A DNA stretch of 64,000 bases from Calamus simplicifolius (lineage: Eukaryota; Streptophyta; Magnoliopsida; Arecales; Arecaceae): positions 382,555-446,554 of the forward strand of contig UESW01001864.1 in the NCBI GenBank assembly GCA_900491605.1, given 5' to 3'. Position numbers and translations under genes: made by a program. The notes below the pieces were generated by a model. That model ran no database searches and was not told the origin of the DNA. It saw only the letters and a program-made list of their open reading frames with translations. Of the stretch, positions 61,803 to 64,000 are shown one piece after another; positions within the stretch are counted from its first letter, which is position 1; each line of letters starts with the position of its first letter.

Positions 61803-61945
61803 ACAACTTTGGTCTGGATACCATCACCGAAACGCCGAACGCGTTTGAGAATCGGAGTGGCAGGCCGGAGCAGTACCGGAAATGCCTTCTGGATGATGCC
61901 ACCCTGCGGCTTGCTCAGGCGAAACTGAAGCTGACCCCCTTATGG
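61803..61945 (+). pseudogene. Possible orphan exon, product not recognised
   Basis: The frame DNFGLDTITETPNAFENRSG continues with RPEQYRKCLLDDATLRLAQA and is followed at 61946 by GTGAGC, a good splice donor. Composition is GC-rich compared with its flanks. I do not recognise the protein family and see no neighbouring exons. It could be a captured exon or the remnant of a deleted gene. Confidence 0.35.
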
Positions 61946-63449
61946 GTGAGCGCTTTGCCGATCCTTAACCCGCTCTACTACGTGAATTGAGGAAGCTAGT
62001 CTTTGATGGTCTTAAACTACTACCACCTGACTTTTAAAAATTAGGCACGAAAATAAAAGCCACGCGCGGCATGAAAATCCATTCTTCGGCTGATGCACGT
62101 CGAGATCTGAATAGCATTCTTTCATACGAAGTTCTCTCGTAAAAATTATAAAGGATGATCTCTGCGAAAGACCTTTCGATGCCCAAGTTAGTGCTCCAGT
62201 AAAAAAATCTTCCTTTTTGTCATGATTTTTTCAGAAGCAATGACCTTTATTAAAGCTATTTTTTGGGGCTTAGATTGCCTTCGAGAGCATACCTGAGGTC
62301 TTGAGACTTATTTTTGTACGCTGCCAAGGAGGTGAGCCGTTACTTAATTTTTTGGACACATTTTAGGGAGTTGGTATTCGATAAGTCCGAAATTCCAACA
62401 GTTACGAAGATCGGCAGTTGATGAAGCTGGGCACTTTATCAGGAATTTAGAATCCCTAATTGACTCCCATCCCCATTTTAGGAGGCTCTTTTTGCAATTC
62501 TTGCGATCAGGATGGTTCATCCTCCAAAATATTTGGTGTGATTTGAAGCAGACGCTTACATTGAAGGAATGAGGATCGATTCCGGCGAGATACTAAGATA
62601 GCTCGTCATGTCGAGGTTTGGATATAGCTCGGCTTTTTCGAGAGTCTGAAATAGCTCGATCAGATGGTTTGTATCTGAAGTTCGGACAGATAGTTCGGCT
62701 CTATAGCTCAGCCTTAGTTCGGCCAGTTAGTTCGACTTAGCAGCTCAACCTTAGTCATCGAGCATATTTATTGATGCACCGCATCACCTATAATAAACTT
62801 TTTTTTTTATCAAAACTTGAAGACATAACGTTAGTGAAGGTTTACAAGACATGGCCAACTCAAGCGATGACTCGTCCAATGGCAGCTCATCGGACAAGAA
62901 GGAACCCGAGACAGGACTTTGCATCTCTTTCTTTCTTTTGTGTGACCTGACGGAGGCAAAGAAATGAATGGTTTTGAGCTGCAATGAAGAAGAGGATCGC
63001 TCTTCAGTCTCGCTGCTGCAGTGGTTTTCCAAATATTGTCGCATGATCTTGTATCAAACCATATAATAACCCATCTATCACAGTGATTCAAGATAAATGC
63101 ACCAGTCGTTTTGTTGCACTTGCTCCGAGGGAAGGGGCGGTGCTGAGGAACAACAGAAAATAGTGTTGTTACTGAAGGTTCACCTTTCGCAATCTCTTTG
63201 CTCAAATGCCTTTCTCTTTTAGGGTGCATTTTGCATGGAATTAAAAGGATGTCAAAAGCTACGTTCATAAGGTTTTACTCTTTTTGAGGTTCGTTCACCT
63301 GAATTTTTTTTTCAGATAAATATTTTTTTTTCTCTACTAAAATAATTAACTTAAGAAAGTAGGTTAACAAAACGAAAGATGATATCTTTGCAAACATGAA
63401 AAAGAAATTAAAACATCGAAACTAATAAAGTATTAAATAATTTCATCAT

Positions 63450-63488
<39 letters not shown>

Positions 63489-64000
63489 TTCTATATGAGA
63501 TAGATTTGATTATATAATTTATATTTGAATGTAGTAAAATTTAGGATCTATTTATTTTTTTCATTATTATGTCCATATAGATTCTGAAATTATTCATCTT
63601 TGTTAATTTTTTTTTTATTTTTAAAATTTATGAACAATATGAATCAAAGGATAAAAAAGATGACTAAATTTGAACTTTGTGACATTCGAATATTGTAACC
63701 CATTCGATCTCATATTTATATTGTAATCTTTTTATCTTTTTATATTAACATTACTTCAAATAAGATTGTAACATTACCTTCTATTCAAAGATACAATCAA
63801 ACTTGAAAACTTTTTACATTCTTAAAATTTTGATCAGTAAAATTTATGTCCGTAACATTTTATTTTTTTTTAATCTCATGCCAAACACGCGCTGATCATA
63901 TTTTTTTCACTTTCGATGGAGTCACTCCTGACCATGAACAAAGAAAAGAGTCGGCATTGACCATGAACAGCCAAACGAGCATGCTACCAGCTCAATCGAG
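61946..64000. other. Intergenic sequence, no gene recognised
   Basis: Contains a block of AGCTCGG/AGTTCGG-like phrases (62595-62760) suggestive of LTR debris, an AT-repeat near 63448-63487, and AT-rich DNA to the window end. The 145-codon minus frame at 62831-63268 has no recognised domain. Confidence 0.5.

Noticed and set aside
62831..63268. 145-codon minus-strand frame as a gene
   Set aside because: Composition is irregular, another frame overlaps it, and no family is recognised.

Overview
This window is nuclear DNA from a flowering plant. It has two host genes with plant intron/exon structure, and most of the rest is transposable elements and their remnants. GC-rich exons beside AT-rich spacers, Sirevirus and Tat-type LTR elements, and a GC-rich gene capture fit a monocot, possibly a palm. 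The species cannot be fixed from the sequence alone.

Layout. (1) 662-4720 is a Mutator-like element (Pack-MULE) with 9-bp target duplications and arms of about 1.57 kb in inverted orientation. Each arm carries a decayed phenylalanine ammonia-lyase (PAL) exon fragment and a tandem array. The 0.9-kb loop holds a captured C-terminal piece of a gene like the 'probable F-box protein At4g22030' family. (2) 6089-27759 is a minus-strand Ty3/gypsy element of Tat type, with ~970-bp LTRs, a second RNase H and an antisense spliced accessory gene. Its reverse transcriptase is split by a plus-strand Ty1/copia Sirevirus at 13470-23973, which has 1.68-kb LTRs, a perfect GTATG duplication, several polypurine tracts and an envelope-position ORF. 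(3) 29398-30605 is a chain of four LTRs and three internal regions of a TRIM family. A separate complete TRIM on the other strand lies at 34405-35043, directly followed by a 331-bp MITE. (4) Two Tourist-like MITEs lie at 33733-34056 and 46487-46780.

Host genes. An alpha-expansin (40349-41632, plus strand, three exons) has a complete mature protein, but its signal-peptide start is out of frame by one base as read here. A CAD1-type MACPF-domain protein (43193-52203, minus strand, seven exons, 582 codons) can be followed from start to stop with clean splice sites. The two genes converge.

Right end. A nearly intact minus-strand copia element (53339-60232) has 577-bp LTRs differing at about seven places and a 1296-residue open frame that fails only near its end. 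It is followed 150 bp later by a 1.1-kb solo LTR (60382-61481) carrying a 25/50-bp tandem array, then unassigned sequence with one possible orphan exon. The insertion history can be partly read: the Tat element came before the Sirevirus, and the right-hand copia element looks the youngest.
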